A stretch of 64,000 nt of DNA from Lachnospiraceae bacterium (GTDB lineage: Bacteria; Bacillota; Clostridia; Lachnospirales; Lachnospiraceae): NCBI GenBank assembly GCA_910575605.1, contig CAJTEW010000002.1:78990-142989 (forward strand), written 5' to 3'. A program made the translations under genes and the position numbers. The notes under the pieces were generated by a model. The model did not search any database and was not told the origin of the DNA. It saw only the letters and a list, made by a program, of their open reading frames with translations. Below are positions 24,031 through 34,098 of this stretch, piece by piece (within the stretch, counting starts at the first letter, position 1; each line of letters starts with the position of its first letter).

Positions 24031-24819
24031 ATGATTACAAGTACAGCGAATGTAAAGGTGAAGCGCATTGTAAGCCTTCAGAAGAAAAGGCGTCTCCGTG
24101 AGGAAGAGGCCGTTTTTCTTGTGGAGGGAATACGTATGTTCCGGGAGGTGCCACAGGAGCGGATAAGTGAAGTGTACGTATCAGATGTATTTTATAGAAA
24201 GGAAAGGGAAACCCTTGAAAGGGTGCTTTCTGGGACAAGAATTAAGGCGGAGATACTTTCAGAGCAGGTGTTTACGCATTTGTCTGACACAAAGACGCCT
24301 CAGGGGGTACTGTGCATTGTGAAGCGAAGGGAGTACAGTCTAAAGGAAATGCTTAAGAGCAGATGTCCGTTTCTTCTCGTGCTTGATAATCTGCAGGACC
24401 CGGGAAATGTGGGAACGATTATCCGCACAGCGGAAGGCGCTGGAGCTACGGGAATCATTTTGAGCAGGGACAGTGCAGATGTTTATAACCCGAAAACTAT
24501 CCGCTCTACAATGGGTTCTGTTTACAGGGTTCCGTTCTGCTATGCAGAGGATATGCAGTTGGTACTAGACAAGATTAATGGGGCGGGAATCTGTACATTT
24601 GCAGCGCATCTTGACGGGAAGCGCGTATATGATGAGGCAGATTACCGTAAGCCATGTGCGTTTCTTATTGGAAATGAGGGCAGCGGCCTTAGAAATGATG
24701 TGGCAGAAAAAGCAAAGGAGTATATACGAATTCCCATGCTCGGACATGTGGAATCGTTAAATGCTGCAGTTGCGGCATCGGTTTTGATGTTCGAGGCGGC
24801 AAAGCAGAGGAGGAAATGA
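24031..24819 (+). CDS. TrmH/SpoU-family RNA 2'-O-methyltransferase
   Basis: 262 aa from ATG 24031 (GGAAGG upstream); longer frames run back through the palindromic element and are rejected. N-terminal substrate-binding domain about 5-95 ([25 protein letters not shown]). SPOUT domain follows with motif 1 ([21 protein letters not shown]), motif 2 ([10 protein letters not shown]) and motif 3 ([18 protein letters not shown]). It transfers methyl from SAM to a ribose, most likely in 23S rRNA. The exact target base cannot be assigned. It ends 1 nt before the patatin-OTC gene. Confidence 0.9.
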   Translation: MITSTANVKVKRIVSLQKKRRLREEEAVFLVEGIRMFREVPQERISEVYVSDVFYRKERETLERVLSGTRIKAEILSEQVFTHLSDTKTPQGVLCIVKRREYSLKEMLKSRCPFLLVLDNLQDPGNVGTIIRTAEGAGATGIILSRDSADVYNPKTIRSTMGSVYRVPFCYAEDMQLVLDKINGAGICTFAAHLDGKRVYDEADYRKPCAFLIGNEGSGLRNDVAEKAKEYIRIPMLGHVESLNAAVAASVLMFEAAKQRRK

Positions 24820-24820
24820 T

Positions 24821-26866
24821 ATGAAGCCGGTAATTGATTTGTCAAAGGAATATGGGCTTGTATTTGACGGAGGCGGGGCAAGAGGCGCCTATCAGATAGG
24901 TGCGTGGAAAGCGCTCCGTGAGGCCGGGGTTAAAATAAATGCAGTTGCAGGAACCTCTGTAGGCGCATTAAATGGCGCGCTTGTCTGTATGGGTGATGTG
25001 GATTTGGCAGAAGACATCTGGCGGAAGATGACATTTTCCACAGTTATGGATGTGGATGACGACTGGATGGAACGGCTGTTTCATGGTGAAATCGGCATGA
25101 AGGAATTTCTGGAGGAGGGAAGGAAGAAGCTAAGGGACGGAGGTATTGATATTACACCTCTTCGGAAGCTGATTCATGAGACGATAGATGAGGAGAAAAT
25201 CCGCTCCTGCGGAATGCTGTTTGCGCTCCTTACATTTTCGGTGTCAGATTTTAAGGAGCTGGATTTGAGTATAGAGGATATACCGGAGGGGCTTTTAGAA
25301 GATTTTCTGCTTGCAAGCGCTTATTTAATCGGCTTTAAAAATGAGCGGATTCATGGAAAGAAGTATATCGACGGTGGTGTTGTAAATAATGTGCCGTTGA
25401 AATCTCTTGTAAAAAGGGGATATGAAAATATTATTGAGGTCAGGATTTACGGCCCTGGGAGGGAGCCCCGGGTGAAAATGCCTGAGGGAAGTGTGAAATA
25501 TGAGGTTGCTCCCCGAGTGAAGCTGGGAAGTATTATCGAGTTTTCAGGGAAACGCAGCAGACAGAACCTGAACATAGGCTATTATGATGCAAAGCGGGTG
25601 ATTTACGGGCTGGAGGGATTAATCTATTATATAGAGCCGACCTATGGGGAAGAGTATTTTGAGGAACTCCTTGGCGGTATGAGGGAGATTGAGAAGGCCG
25701 AGACAGCGCTTAAATTAAAGCTCTCTCTTGGATATTCGGACAAAGAGCTTTTTATGGGGATGCTGGAAGCAGCGGCGAAGATATTTCAAATTCCTAAATA
25801 TCAGATATACACAGATGAGCAGTTATATGATATTGTATATGAGAAATATGAAAAAATGTGCGGCAGGGTGAATTTACCGCGGTTTGTCCATATTCTGGCA
25901 GCGTTAAGGAAGGAACAGGCTATGAATTTAAAAGGAAGAAGCTTTATTACACTGAAGGATTATACACCAAAGGAGATTCTTTATCTACTTGATTTAGCAG
26001 CAGATTTGAAGGAAAAGAAGAAACAGGGAATTACAGGTGAGAGCTTAAAGGGCAAGAACATTGCACTTATATTTGAAAAGCCGTCAACAAGAACACGCTG
26101 TGCATTTACCGTGGCGTCAGCAGACGAGGGAGGAATCCCGACTTACCTTTCGGGAAATGAAATTCAGCTCGGACACAAGGAAAGCATCGAGGATACAGCC
26201 CGGGTGCTAGGAAGAATGTTTGATGGAATTGAATTTCGCGGGTTTAAGCAGGAGCACGTGGAGGCCCTTGCAAAATACAGCGGTGTTCCGGTATGGAACG
26301 GATTGACAGATGAATACCATCCGACACAGATATTGGCAGACCTTCTCACAATGAGAGAGCATTTTGGCTATTTGAAAGGGCTCAGGTTCGTATATTTAGG
26401 CGACGGACGTAATAATATGGCAAATAGTCTGATGATAGGCTGCTCGAAAATGGGTGTGGACTTTGTAATCATAGCGCCGCGCAGCCTATGGCCGACAGAG
26501 GAGCTTATAGGATTGTGTGAAGAATATGCACAGGAATCAGGGGCATCTATTACAGTAACAGCAGATATAGAGGCAGTAAAGGGAGCGGATGTCCTGTATA
26601 CAGATGTGTGGGCTTCTATGGGTGAGGAGGATAAGGCAGCAGAGAGGATTAAGCTTCTTGCGCCATATCAGGTAAATGCAGAGCTTATGGAAAAAACGAG
26701 AAAAGAGGGGACAATCTTTATGCATTGTCTGCCGGCAGTGAAGGGAAAGGAAGTAACGGAGGAAGTTTTTGAGAGTGAGGCAAGCGTTGTATTCGATGAG
26801 GCGGAAAATAGACTGCATACCATAAAAGCAGTCATGACAGCAACATTGGGGACGGGGTTTTTCTAG
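24821..26866 (+). CDS. argF: Patatin-like phospholipase fused in frame to ornithine carbamoyltransferase
   Basis: One open frame of 681 codons. Residues 1-367 are a patatin-like lipid acyl hydrolase: [11 protein letters not shown] oxyanion loop, nucleophile S46 in GTSVG, catalytic D184 in DGG. Residues 368-681 are an ornithine carbamoyltransferase of near-normal size (314 aa): STRTR carbamoyl-phosphate loop, [13 protein letters not shown] and HCLP. M368 (ATG 25922) has an AGGAAGGAA stretch just upstream, so OTC could also be made separately from an internal start. OTC makes citrulline in arginine metabolism; the patatin half would act on lipids. The last codons and stop lie in a palindromic element. 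Confidence 0.88.
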   Translation: MKPVIDLSKEYGLVFDGGGARGAYQIGAWKALREAGVKINAVAGTSVGALNGALVCMGDVDLAEDIWRKMTFSTVMDVDDDWMERLFHGEIGMKEFLEEGRKKLRDGGIDITPLRKLIHETIDEEKIRSCGMLFALLTFSVSDFKELDLSIEDIPEGLLEDFLLASAYLIGFKNERIHGKKYIDGGVVNNVPLKSLVKRGYENIIEVRIYGPGREPRVKMPEGSVKYEVAPRVKLGSIIEFSGKRSRQNLNIGYYDAKRVIYGLEGLIYYIEPTYGEEYFEELLGGMREIEKAETALKLKLSLGYSDKELFMGMLEAAAKIFQIPKYQIYTDEQLYDIVYEKYEKMCGRVNLPRFVHILAALRKEQAMNLKGRSFITLKDYTPKEILYLLDLAADLKEKKKQGITGESLKGKNIALIFEKPSTRTRCAFTVASADEGGIPTYLSGNEIQLGHKESIEDTARVLGRMFDGIEFRGFKQEHVEALAKYSGVPVWNGLTDEYHPTQILADLLTMREHFGYLKGLRFVYLGDGRNNMANSLMIGCSKMGVDFVIIAPRSLWPTEELIGLCEEYAQESGASITVTADIEAVKGADVLYTDVWASMGEEDKAAERIKLLAPYQVNAELMEKTRKEGTIFMHCLPAVKGKEVTEEVFESEASVVFDEAENRLHTIKAVMTATLGTGFF

Positions 26867-26880
26867 AAAAACCCCGTCCC
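26848..26880. repeat. Palindromic element, short form (copy 3)
   Basis: GGGGACGGGGTTTTTCTAG with complementary arm, without the inner GTGCCTGTCCCC hairpin. It supplies the last codons and stop of the OTC frame. Two decayed half-copies (ACC-TGTCCC-AGATT units) follow to about 26930. Confidence 0.85.
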
Positions 26881-26940
26881 AGATTGAAATAACCTTGTCC
26901 CAGATTGAGAAAACCCTGTCCCTAGATTAGGTGAGTGTAT

Positions 26941-27921
26941 ATGAAAGCAGAAATTTTACGATTACTGAAGGAGACTGGAGAGTATATTTCTGGTCAGCAA
27001 TTGTGTGATAGATTTTCCGTATCCCGGACGGCTGTCTGGAAGGCGGTCGAACAGCTTAAGAAAGAAGGCTATGAGATAGAAGCTGTACGGAATAAGGGAT
27101 ACCGGCTGGTGGAAAGCCCTGATATCATTTCTAAGGCTGAGATTGAGAGCATGGTGAAAACAAAATGGGCCGGCCGGCAGGTTATTTATTATGATGAGAC
27201 AGATTCTACAAATATACAGGCAAAGCTTGCTGGGGAAAATGGAGCTCCCCATGGGACACTTGTAGTGGCAGACAGACAGTCGGCGGGCAAAGGCCGGAGG
27301 GGACGTTCATGGGATTCGCCGAGGGGACAGTGCATTTATATGACCCTTCTTTTAAGGCCCAAGTTTGAGCCAGTAAAGGCGCCTATGCTTACGCTGGTGA
27401 TGGCGCTCAGCGTGGCAGAGGCTGTGAAGGAGCAGACGGGATTTGAGGCTGGAATTAAATGGCCCAATGACATTGTATTAAATAAGAAGAAAATCTGTGG
27501 GATACTTACGGAGATGAGCACTGAAATTGATTATATCAACTATGTAATTACCGGGGTGGGCATTAATACCAATCAGGAAGAATTTCCAGAGGAAATAAGG
27601 GGACGGGCGACATCCCTTTTACTAGAGGGCGGGAGGCCTGTCAGGCGCTCCAGGCTGATTGCGGCAGTAATGGAGCGGTATGAGAAGAATTATATGACAT
27701 TTATGGAAGCGGGAGATTTGTCACTGCTTTTGCCAGAGTATAATAGAATACTCGTAAATTATAATCAGGAGGTCCGTGTTTTAGATCCTAAGGGTGAATA
27801 TCATGCTCATGCAATGGGAATTAACGAAAAGGGAGAGCTGATTGTGGTGACTTTGGAGGGAGAAGAAAAACATATATTTTCCGGGGAGGTATCTGTCAGG
27901 GGAATTTACGGATATGTGTAG
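26941..27921 (+). CDS. birA: Bifunctional biotin protein ligase / biotin operon repressor
   Basis: 326 aa from ATG 26941 (AGGTGA 6 nt upstream). N-terminal winged helix about 1-62 (GQQLCDRFSVSRTAVWKAVEQLKKEGYEI), ligase domain about 75-265 with the biotinyl-AMP loop (GKGRRGRSW) and KWPNDI, then a C-terminal SH3-like domain (about 270-320; LVNYNQEVRVLD). It activates biotin and attaches it to carboxylase carrier domains. The HTH implies it also represses biotin genes, though no biotin gene is in this window. Confidence 0.95.
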   Translation: MKAEILRLLKETGEYISGQQLCDRFSVSRTAVWKAVEQLKKEGYEIEAVRNKGYRLVESPDIISKAEIESMVKTKWAGRQVIYYDETDSTNIQAKLAGENGAPHGTLVVADRQSAGKGRRGRSWDSPRGQCIYMTLLLRPKFEPVKAPMLTLVMALSVAEAVKEQTGFEAGIKWPNDIVLNKKKICGILTEMSTEIDYINYVITGVGINTNQEEFPEEIRGRATSLLLEGGRPVRRSRLIAAVMERYEKNYMTFMEAGDLSLLLPEYNRILVNYNQEVRVLDPKGEYHAHAMGINEKGELIVVTLEGEEKHIFSGEVSVRGIYGYV

Positions 27922-27948
27922 ATGGTATAGGTTAGAAAAGTTCGAGGA

Positions 27949-28025
27949 TGGGGACAGGGTAAAATGAAAATGGGACAGGGTTTTTTTAATCTGGGACGTT
28001 GTAAAATTCATTTTACAACGTCCCC
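27949..28025. repeat. Palindromic element, rearranged copy (copy 4)
   Basis: A composite of decayed pieces: GGGGACAGGGTAAAATG, GGGACAGGGTTTTTT, then an intact hairpin GGGACGTTGTAAAA / TTTTACAACGTCCC (27993-28024, loop TTCA). The GG→TT change in one arm is matched in the other, so the helix is preserved. Placed after birA. Confidence 0.75.
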
Positions 28026-28041
28026 AACATAAGGAGGGTTT

Positions 28042-28371
28042 ATGTACGAGGAGAGGATTATATTATGCGGTGCAAATTCATACGAGGAAAAGTACTATCT
28101 GAATCCAGATTTTCAGGGGCTTCCTCAAAGTATCAAGGACGAGCTTAAAATTATGTGTGTTTTATATGTAAATGATGTGGGCGGAATTCTTACTTTGGTA
28201 TATGAGGAGGATGGAGAACTGTGCTTTGAAGTCACTTCAAGGGAGTTTGACCCCATGTTTGATGAAATTGGAAGTCAGCTTAAGATTAAAAAGCTCAGGC
28301 AGGATAAGCAGGATCTTCTGCAGTCGCTGCAGCTATATTATAAGGTGTTTTTCCTGGGCGAAGAGGTATAA
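28042..28371 (+). CDS. Small conserved protein, possibly DUF6145-like
   Basis: 109 aa, AAGGAGG site before ATG 28042. Starts MYEERIILCGANSYEEKYYLNP, with a central beta-rich part (GGILTLVYEEDGELCFEV) and C-terminal helices (KIKKLRQDKQDLLQSLQLYYK). No signal peptide or membrane span. I recall similar short proteins near coaX in Lachnospiraceae, but the name is a recollection, not a search result. Co-directional with coaX 36 nt downstream. Confidence 0.7.
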   Translation: MYEERIILCGANSYEEKYYLNPDFQGLPQSIKDELKIMCVLYVNDVGGILTLVYEEDGELCFEVTSREFDPMFDEIGSQLKIKKLRQDKQDLLQSLQLYYKVFFLGEEV

Positions 28372-28407
28372 ATAAGAGAAAGCCTAAGAAAGAGGAGGTT
28401 AAATAAA

Positions 28408-29181
28408 ATGCTTTTGGTGATAGATATTGGAAATACGAATATTACGCTTGGTGTATTTCGTGGTGAGGAGCTTCTTGGAACCTTCCGTATGATGACCAAG
28501 CAGCCCCGTACTTCGGATGAGTACGGAGTTATGCTGAGGGAGCTTGTGGAAAGGCAGGGAATTCTGGGCACAGATATTGATGCAGCAATAGTTGCCTCTG
28601 TAGTGCCGGACATTATGCATTCTTTTGGAAGTGCGATGATAAAATATTTTGGTATCAGGCCGATGGTAGTGTCGGCAGGGATTAAGACAGGAATACGGAT
28701 TGTAACGGAAAATCCTAAGCAGGTGGGGGCGGATCGCATTGTGGACGCAGTTGCAGCATATACGATTCACGGCGGCCCTGTCATTGTTATTGATTACGGA
28801 ACTGCTACTACATATGATGTGGTGGGGCCAGACGGAACCTTTGAGGCAGCGGTTATTGCCCCGGGAATCCGTACCTCTGCCCAGGCTATGTGGGGGCAGG
28901 CGGCAATGCTTCCGGCAGTAGAAATACGAAAGCCTGATTCTATACTGGGAAGGGAAACGATTGCCTCTATGCAGGCAGGAATTGTATTTGGCCAGATTGG
29001 GCAGACAGAATATATTGTGGAAAAAATACGTCGTGAGTCAGGTTACATGAATGCTAAAGTCATAGCAAGCGGAGGCCTTGGTAAGATTATTGCAGGAGAA
29101 ACAGAGATCATTGATGTCTATGACCCGCAGCTTACACTGAAGGGCCTGAGAATCATTTATGAACGAAACAAAAAACGCTAG
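28408..29181 (+). CDS. coaX: Type III pantothenate kinase
   Basis: 257 aa, typical CoaX length, AGGAGG upstream of ATG 28408. ASKHA-fold motifs: [12 protein letters not shown] (phosphate 1), [12 protein letters not shown], and [11 protein letters not shown] (phosphate 2 and catalytic Asp region). It phosphorylates pantothenate in the first step of coenzyme A synthesis; this type is insensitive to CoA feedback. Followed within 12 nt by dus. Confidence 0.95.
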   Translation: MLLVIDIGNTNITLGVFRGEELLGTFRMMTKQPRTSDEYGVMLRELVERQGILGTDIDAAIVASVVPDIMHSFGSAMIKYFGIRPMVVSAGIKTGIRIVTENPKQVGADRIVDAVAAYTIHGGPVIVIDYGTATTYDVVGPDGTFEAAVIAPGIRTSAQAMWGQAAMLPAVEIRKPDSILGRETIASMQAGIVFGQIGQTEYIVEKIRRESGYMNAKVIASGGLGKIIAGETEIIDVYDPQLTLKGLRIIYERNKKR

Positions 29182-29193
29182 GATGTGTTTGAA

Positions 29194-30144
29194 ATGAATA
29201 TAGGAAATGTAAAGCTTGAGAATCCATATATACTTGCGCCAATGGCAGGAGTTACAGACCTTCCATTCCGTCTGCTCTGTAAAGAGCAGGGGGCAGGGCT
29301 TCTATGTATGGAAATGATTAGTGCAAAGGCTCTGCAGTATAAAAATAAAAACACAAAAGCACTTCTTTCCATTCATTCGCAAGAGTACCCGGTATCTTTG
29401 CAGCTTTTCGGCTCGGACCCGAAAATTATCAGCGAGCAGGCCAGATGTATTGAGGACCTCCCTTTTCAAATACTGGATATTAACATGGGCTGCCCGGTTC
29501 CCAAAGTTGTAAAAAATGGAGAAGGCTCAGCGCTTATGAAAAATCCCAGGCTTGTATATGAGATAATTTATGAGACAGTAAAAGCAGTCCGCAAGCCAGT
29601 GACCGCTAAGATTCGAAAAGGTTTTGACGAGTCCAGTATAAATGCAGTTGAGATAGCAAAGGTGGTTGAGGCAGCAGGAGGGGCGGCCGTTGCAGTTCAT
29701 GGAAGAACAAGGGAGCAGTATTATTCCGGCACGGCAGACTGGGATATTATCAGGCAGGTAAAGGAGGCGGTATCCATTCCGGTTATTGGAAACGGGGATG
29801 TGACATCAGCAGAAAAAGCTCTTACAATGATGCATCAGACAGGCTGTGACGGTGTGATGATTGGAAGAGGAGCCCAGGGAAACCCGTGGATATTCAAAGA
29901 GCTTCTTGAATATGACAGAACAGGGGGTATTTTGGCCCGACCGGAAATTCACGAAATCCGTGAAACAATGCTCCGCCATGCAAGGCTTCAGATTGAATTT
30001 AAAGGAAGCTATATCGGAATCCGGGAAATGCGCAAGCATGTGTCATGGTATACAAAGGGAATGAAGGGGGCGGCAAGACTTCGCTCTTTGATTAATCAGA
30101 TAGAGACATATGAGGAACTGGAAATTTTGCTGGAAAAAATATAA
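29194..30144 (+). CDS. dusB: tRNA-dihydrouridine synthase
   Basis: 316 aa. ATG 29194 is preferred (AGGA 10 nt upstream); GTG 29185 is an alternative. FMN-dependent TIM barrel (1-240) with APMAGVTDLPFR, catalytic Cys in NMGCPVPKVVKNGEGSALM, AVHGRTREQYYSG, and phosphate site GNGDV / MIGRGAQGNPW. C-terminal helical domain binds tRNA. It reduces uridines in the D-loop; DusB versus other Dus types is not certain. Adjacent coaX and this gene are probably co-transcribed. Confidence 0.93.
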   Translation: MNIGNVKLENPYILAPMAGVTDLPFRLLCKEQGAGLLCMEMISAKALQYKNKNTKALLSIHSQEYPVSLQLFGSDPKIISEQARCIEDLPFQILDINMGCPVPKVVKNGEGSALMKNPRLVYEIIYETVKAVRKPVTAKIRKGFDESSINAVEIAKVVEAAGGAAVAVHGRTREQYYSGTADWDIIRQVKEAVSIPVIGNGDVTSAEKALTMMHQTGCDGVMIGRGAQGNPWIFKELLEYDRTGGILARPEIHEIRETMLRHARLQIEFKGSYIGIREMRKHVSWYTKGMKGAARLRSLINQIETYEELEILLEKI

Positions 30145-30222
30145 TAAAACTGCCCTCTCTGACATATACTTTACCATGCACGGGACATGTTCTGAAAACA
30201 CAGATATCATCTGCAAAAAATA

Positions 30223-30251
30223 TTGACATTGCAGGGTGGTTTAGGTATAAT
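30223..30251 (+). promoter_or_regulatory. Consensus promoter of greA
   Basis: TTGACA (30223-30228), 17-nt spacer, TATAAT (30246-30251), a perfect match; start expected near 30258, 59 nt before greA. Confidence 0.88.
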
Positions 30252-30316
30252 AATGAAATTGTGAAAGTCTCCTCATTCGGAGATTTCTATTTTCAAGAAA
30301 GGAAATAAAAAGCACT

Positions 30317-30799
30317 ATGGAAGCAAAGAAAAGATTACTTACGTATGCCGGATTAAAAGCACTTGAGGAAGAACTGGAAAACCTGAAGGTAGTAAAGCGC
30401 AAAGAAGTAGCGGCAAAGATTAAGGAAGCCAGAGAGCAGGGCGATTTATCTGAAAATGCAGAATATGATGCTGCGAAGGATGAACAAAGGGATATCGAGG
30501 CACGTATTGAGGAGTTAGAAGGAATTCTTAAGAATGCTGAGGTAGTTGTAGAGGATGAGGTTGATTTTGATAAAATAAATGTTGGATGTACGGTAAAGGT
30601 ATTTGATATTACATTTGATGAGGAGATGGAATTTAAGATTGTGGGTTCGACAGAAGCAAACAGTCTGGAAGGAAAGATTTCCAATGAATCTCCGGTGGGC
30701 CAGGCCCTTCTTGGAAGAACTGTGAATGATATAGTGGATGTGGAGACACAGGCAGGTATGATGCAGTATAAAGTACTGGACATCGGCCGTTCTCTGTAA
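30317..30799 (+). CDS. greA: Transcription elongation factor GreA
   Basis: 160 aa, standard length. N-terminal antiparallel coiled coil (about 1-78) with the acidic tip segment QGDLSENAEYDAAKDEQ that reaches the polymerase active site. C-terminal FKBP-like domain (about 85-160; PVGQALLGRTVNDIVDV). It rescues backtracked RNA polymerase by stimulating transcript cleavage. Own promoter upstream and a hairpin terminator downstream. Confidence 0.97.
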   Translation: MEAKKRLLTYAGLKALEEELENLKVVKRKEVAAKIKEAREQGDLSENAEYDAAKDEQRDIEARIEELEGILKNAEVVVEDEVDFDKINVGCTVKVFDITFDEEMEFKIVGSTEANSLEGKISNESPVGQALLGRTVNDIVDVETQAGMMQYKVLDIGRSL

Positions 30800-30824
30800 T
30801 ATTATAATAGAAACATAATTTAAG

Positions 30825-30846
30825 AACCCCTCATATATGAGGGGTT
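30825..30846 (+). terminator. Hairpin after greA
   Basis: AACCCCTCA (30825-30833) / TGAGGGGTT (30838-30846) with a 4-nt loop. The T-run is short (TTCCGTTTAG), so termination may be partial and lysS may also be reached from the greA promoter. Confidence 0.7.
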
Positions 30847-30889
30847 CCGTTTAGTACAAGGTAAACATTTAATATGAGACAAAGGAGAG

Positions 30890-32827
30890 ATGGAAGCAGT
30901 GGGAGAGCAGAAGAATGTACAGGAACCGGATATTAATCAGCTAAGAAAGGTGCGCCGCGAAAAGCTTGCAGATTTACAGGAAAATGGGAAGAATCCATTT
31001 ATTATTACCAAATATGATGTAACCTGCCATGCGATGGATATTAAAGACAATTATGAGGAAATGGAAGGAAAGCAGGTGTGTCTTGCAGGCCGTATTATGC
31101 AGAAGCGTGTAATGGGAAAGGCTTCTTTCTGCAATATTCTTGACCAGAGCGGTAATATCCAGTCCTATGTTGCAAGGGACAGCATTGGGGAAGAGGCATA
31201 CAAGGATTTCAAGAAAATGGATATTGGAGATATTGTAGGTCTTGAGGGAGAAGTATTTAAGACAAAAACAGGAGAGATTTCTGTACACGCTTCTGCAGTA
31301 AGGCTGTTATCCAAGAGCCTTCAGATTCTGCCGGAAAAATTCCATGGCCTGACCAATACGGATATGCGCTACCGCCAGAGATATGTGGACCTCATTATGA
31401 ACCCGGAAGCAAGAGATACGTTTATTAAGCGCTCCAAGATATTAAGCTCCATCAGAAGATATCTTGATGGACAAGGTTTCCTTGAGGTGGAGACTCCGAT
31501 GCTGGTAAGTAACGCAGGCGGAGCTGCGGCAAGACCGTTTGAGACACATTTTAACGCACTGGACGAGGACTTTAAGCTTCGTATTTCTCTGGAGCTCTAT
31601 CTAAAGCGGCTGATTGTAGGAGGCCTGGAGAAGGTATATGAGATTGGACGTGTATTCCGTAATGAAGGTCTGGATACAAGACATAATCCTGAATTTACAC
31701 TGATGGAGCTCTATCAGGCATATACGGATTACAACGGAATGATGGATTTAACAGAAAATATGTACCGCCATGTTGCAAAAGAGGTCTTGGGTACAACGAC
31801 CATCACATACAATGGCGTGGAAATGGATCTGGGCAAGCCGTTTGAGAGAATTACTATGGTGGATGCAGTGAAGAAATATGCAGGTGTTGACTGGAATGAG
31901 GTGGAGACGCTTGAACAGGCGAGGGCGCTTGCAAAGAAGCATCATGTGGAATTTGAAAACAGGCATAAGAAGGGAGATATTTTAAGTCTTTTCTTTGAGG
32001 AGTTTGCAGAGGAGCATTTGATTCAGCCTACTTTTGTTATGGATCATCCGATTGAGATATCTCCGCTTACAAAGAAGAAGCCGGAGAATCCGGAATATGT
32101 GGAACGGTTTGAGTTCTTTATGAATGGATGGGAAATGGCCAACGCCTATTCTGAGCTTAATGACCCGATTGACCAGAGAGAGAGGTTTAAGGCGCAGGAG
32201 GAGCTGCTGGCACAAGGAGATGAAGAGGCGAATACTACGGATGAAGACTTTCTTAATGCACTGGAAATTGGGATGCCGCCTACAGGGGGTATTGGATTTG
32301 GGATCGACAGGATGTGTATGCTAATGACAGATTCGACGGCTATACGGGATGTGCTGCTGTTTCCTACGATGAAGTCACTGGGTGGTTTTGAGGTTAAAAA
32401 AGGTCAAGAAAAGGCGGAAAAGAAAGCTGCTGAACCAGTGAAAGAGGTTATCGACTTTTCAAAGGTAAAGATTGAGCCGTTATTCTCTGATATGGTGGAT
32501 TTTGAGACATTCAGCAAGTCCGATTTCAGGGCGGTAAAGGTAAAAGAATGCGTTGCAGTGCCGAAGAGCAAGAAGCTTCTGCAGTTCACTTTAGACGATG
32601 GAACAGGCACAGACCGCACGATTTTAAGCGGTATTCACACCTATTACGAGCCGGAGGAACTGATTGGAAAGACTTTGATAGCCATTACCAATCTTCCGCC
32701 GAGAGCTATGATGGGGATTGATTCCTGCGGAATGATAATAAGTGCAATCCATGAGGAAGAGGGGGAGGAAAGGCTTCATCTTCTGATGGTGGACGACCAT
32801 ATCCCGGCAGGCGCGAAGCTGTATTAG
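30890..32827 (+). CDS. lysS: Lysyl-tRNA synthetase with C-terminal tRNA-binding domain
   Basis: 645 aa against about 500 for ordinary class II LysS. Residues about 1-150 are the OB-fold anticodon domain; about 160-505 the catalytic core, with motif 2 ([17 protein letters not shown]) and motif 3 ([10 protein letters not shown]). A Lys-rich linker ([14 protein letters not shown]) joins about residues 530-645, an EMAP/MetG-beta-like tRNA-binding fold ([35 protein letters not shown]). ATG 30890 is only 2 nt from AAAGGAG; GTG 30899 would be better spaced. It charges tRNA-Lys. The extra domain should raise tRNA affinity. A second copy of this domain lies at 33554. Confidence 0.94.
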   Translation: MEAVGEQKNVQEPDINQLRKVRREKLADLQENGKNPFIITKYDVTCHAMDIKDNYEEMEGKQVCLAGRIMQKRVMGKASFCNILDQSGNIQSYVARDSIGEEAYKDFKKMDIGDIVGLEGEVFKTKTGEISVHASAVRLLSKSLQILPEKFHGLTNTDMRYRQRYVDLIMNPEARDTFIKRSKILSSIRRYLDGQGFLEVETPMLVSNAGGAAARPFETHFNALDEDFKLRISLELYLKRLIVGGLEKVYEIGRVFRNEGLDTRHNPEFTLMELYQAYTDYNGMMDLTENMYRHVAKEVLGTTTITYNGVEMDLGKPFERITMVDAVKKYAGVDWNEVETLEQARALAKKHHVEFENRHKKGDILSLFFEEFAEEHLIQPTFVMDHPIEISPLTKKKPENPEYVERFEFFMNGWEMANAYSELNDPIDQRERFKAQEELLAQGDEEANTTDEDFLNALEIGMPPTGGIGFGIDRMCMLMTDSTAIRDVLLFPTMKSLGGFEVKKGQEKAEKKAAEPVKEVIDFSKVKIEPLFSDMVDFETFSKSDFRAVKVKECVAVPKSKKLLQFTLDDGTGTDRTILSGIHTYYEPEELIGKTLIAITNLPPRAMMGIDSCGMIISAIHEEEGEERLHLLMVDDHIPAGAKLY

Positions 32828-32998
32828 GGCGAAAAGCAGGATAAAAAACATCAAGGGTTTTAGACCCCTAATTTACATCATTTGATGCAGAAAGTTGTGC
32901 AGAGGATGGAAAATCGCAGATTTAGTATAGAAATATACGAATTATAGGAAAGGCTTTGAGAGAAATGAAACTCTTGAAGCCTTTTTTGTGTTTTAATG
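32442..32998 (+). repeat. Direct duplication, copy A (lysS 3' end and terminator)
   Basis: About 555 bp covering the tRNA-binding domain of lysS, its stop and its terminator recur at about 33531-34098, with substitutions and small indels throughout. Divergence is greatest after the stop codon. Confidence 0.9.
32950..32987 (+). terminator. lysS terminator
   Basis: AGGCTT (32951-32956) with AAGCCT (32977-32982), extended by GAG/CTC pairing inside, then a T-run. A degraded copy lies at about 34050-34088. Confidence 0.8.
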
Positions 32999-33072
32999 TA
33001 AATGGCGCGGGCTGTAAACTACCATACATATCAAATCTTTTCTGTACTTTATAAAAAATGAGGAGGTTCGAT

Positions 33073-33395
33073 ATGAAAAATAGTTTAGCAGACATACACC
33101 CGGAACTTGTATACGAATGGTCAGAAAAAATCTGCCGCCTACACCTGATGCAGTAACTTACGGCTCAAATAAACAGGTATGGTGGGAAGGGACTTGCGGG
33201 CATGAATGGCAGGCCAGTATTAAAAGCCGTTCTTCTGGCGAGAACTGTCCCGTTTGTTCCGGGAAAAGGGTATTAAAGGGAATTAACGATTTAGCGACCC
33301 TGAAGCCAGAACTTGCGTCGGAGTGGTCGGATAAGAATAAAAGCCTAAAGCCGACAATGGTTAGTACAGGCTCCCTGATATGCCCCTTATCATGA
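33073..33395 (+). pseudogene. Frameshifted, truncated zinc-ribbon protein
   Basis: ATG 33073 follows AGGAGG, but the frame stops at 33156. A +1 frame from about 33117 continues the same protein: TPDAVTYGSNKQVWW, then C-G-H-E-W and C-P-V-C, and a second repeat start (LKPELASEWSDKN). The switch falls in an A-run (33125-33130), so a lost A explains it. The repeats resemble treble-clef zinc-ribbon proteins of the DUF4379 kind. The C-terminus is lost. Lies between the two copies of the lysS tail. Confidence 0.75.
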
Positions 33396-33532
33396 CATAT
33401 AATGTAGCAGGATTCAAGAACGAAAATATTAAACAGCTAATAGAAATGTTGAAAGAAAAATACACAATATCGACGTATCGCACCACAATAGCAAAGGATA
33501 TTGCAGCTTTGCAGGAGTTTGGCGTGGATTAA
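33392..33532 (+). pseudogene. Remnant of an HTH (WYL-type) regulator
   Basis: A 46-codon frame whose second half (YTISTYRTTIAKDIAALQEFG) is the recognition-helix region of HTH/WYL-domain transcriptional regulators. The rest of the domain and all of the WYL part are missing, and the frame ends where duplication copy B begins. It has no convincing ribosome binding site. Treated as debris. Confidence 0.55.
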
Positions 33533-34098
33533 GAGGCTATTGACCTCTCAAAGGTGAAAATCGAGTTGTTATTCTCTGATATGGTGGATTTTGTGACGTT
33601 CAGCAAGTCCGATTTCAGGGCGGTAAAGGTAAAAGAATGTGTCGCTGTACCGAAGAGCAGGAAGCTTCTGCAGTTCAATTTAGACGATGGAACAGACGCA
33701 GAATGCATGATTTTAAGCGGTATTTACCCATATTACGAGCCGGAAGAGCTGATTGGAAAGGCACTGATAGCCATTACCAATCTTCCGCCGAGAGCTATGA
33801 TGGGGATTGATTCCTGTGGAATGATAATAAGTGCAATTTATGAGGAAGAGGAAAAGCTTCATCTTCTGATGGTGGACGACCATATCCCAGCAGGCGCGAA
33901 GCTGTATTAGGTGAAAAAGCAGGATAAAAAAATCAAGACTTTTCGACTCCTGATTTACATCCTTACATCAAATTTACACCATCTGAATCAGAAAGTTGTG
34001 CAGAGGGTGTAAATTGCAGATTTTGTATAGAAATATGCGGATTGTAGAAAAGGCTTTGAGAAAAAGGGAACTCTTGACCCCTTTTTTGTGTTTTGATA
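33531..34098 (+). repeat. Direct duplication, copy B
   Basis: Second copy of 32442-32998, offset by about 1.09 kb. The coding part keeps an open frame; the terminator stem is degraded, with the closing AAGCC changed to ACCCC. Confidence 0.9.
33554..33910 (+). CDS. Free-standing tRNA-binding domain, duplicate of LysS C-terminus
   Basis: 118 aa open from GTG 33554, about 85-90% identical by eye to LysS residues 530-645, including [17 protein letters not shown] and [15 protein letters not shown]. Changes include E to V, S to R, and TDR to AEC, plus a two-codon deletion near the end. No good ribosome binding site precedes it, and its duplicated upstream region has no promoter I can see. It may be an untranslated fragment, but the open frame leaves room for a stand-alone tRNA-binding protein like Trbp111. 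Confidence 0.5.
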   Translation: MKIELLFSDMVDFVTFSKSDFRAVKVKECVAVPKSRKLLQFNLDDGTDAECMILSGIYPYYEPEELIGKALIAITNLPPRAMMGIDSCGMIISAIYEEEEKLHLLMVDDHIPAGAKLY

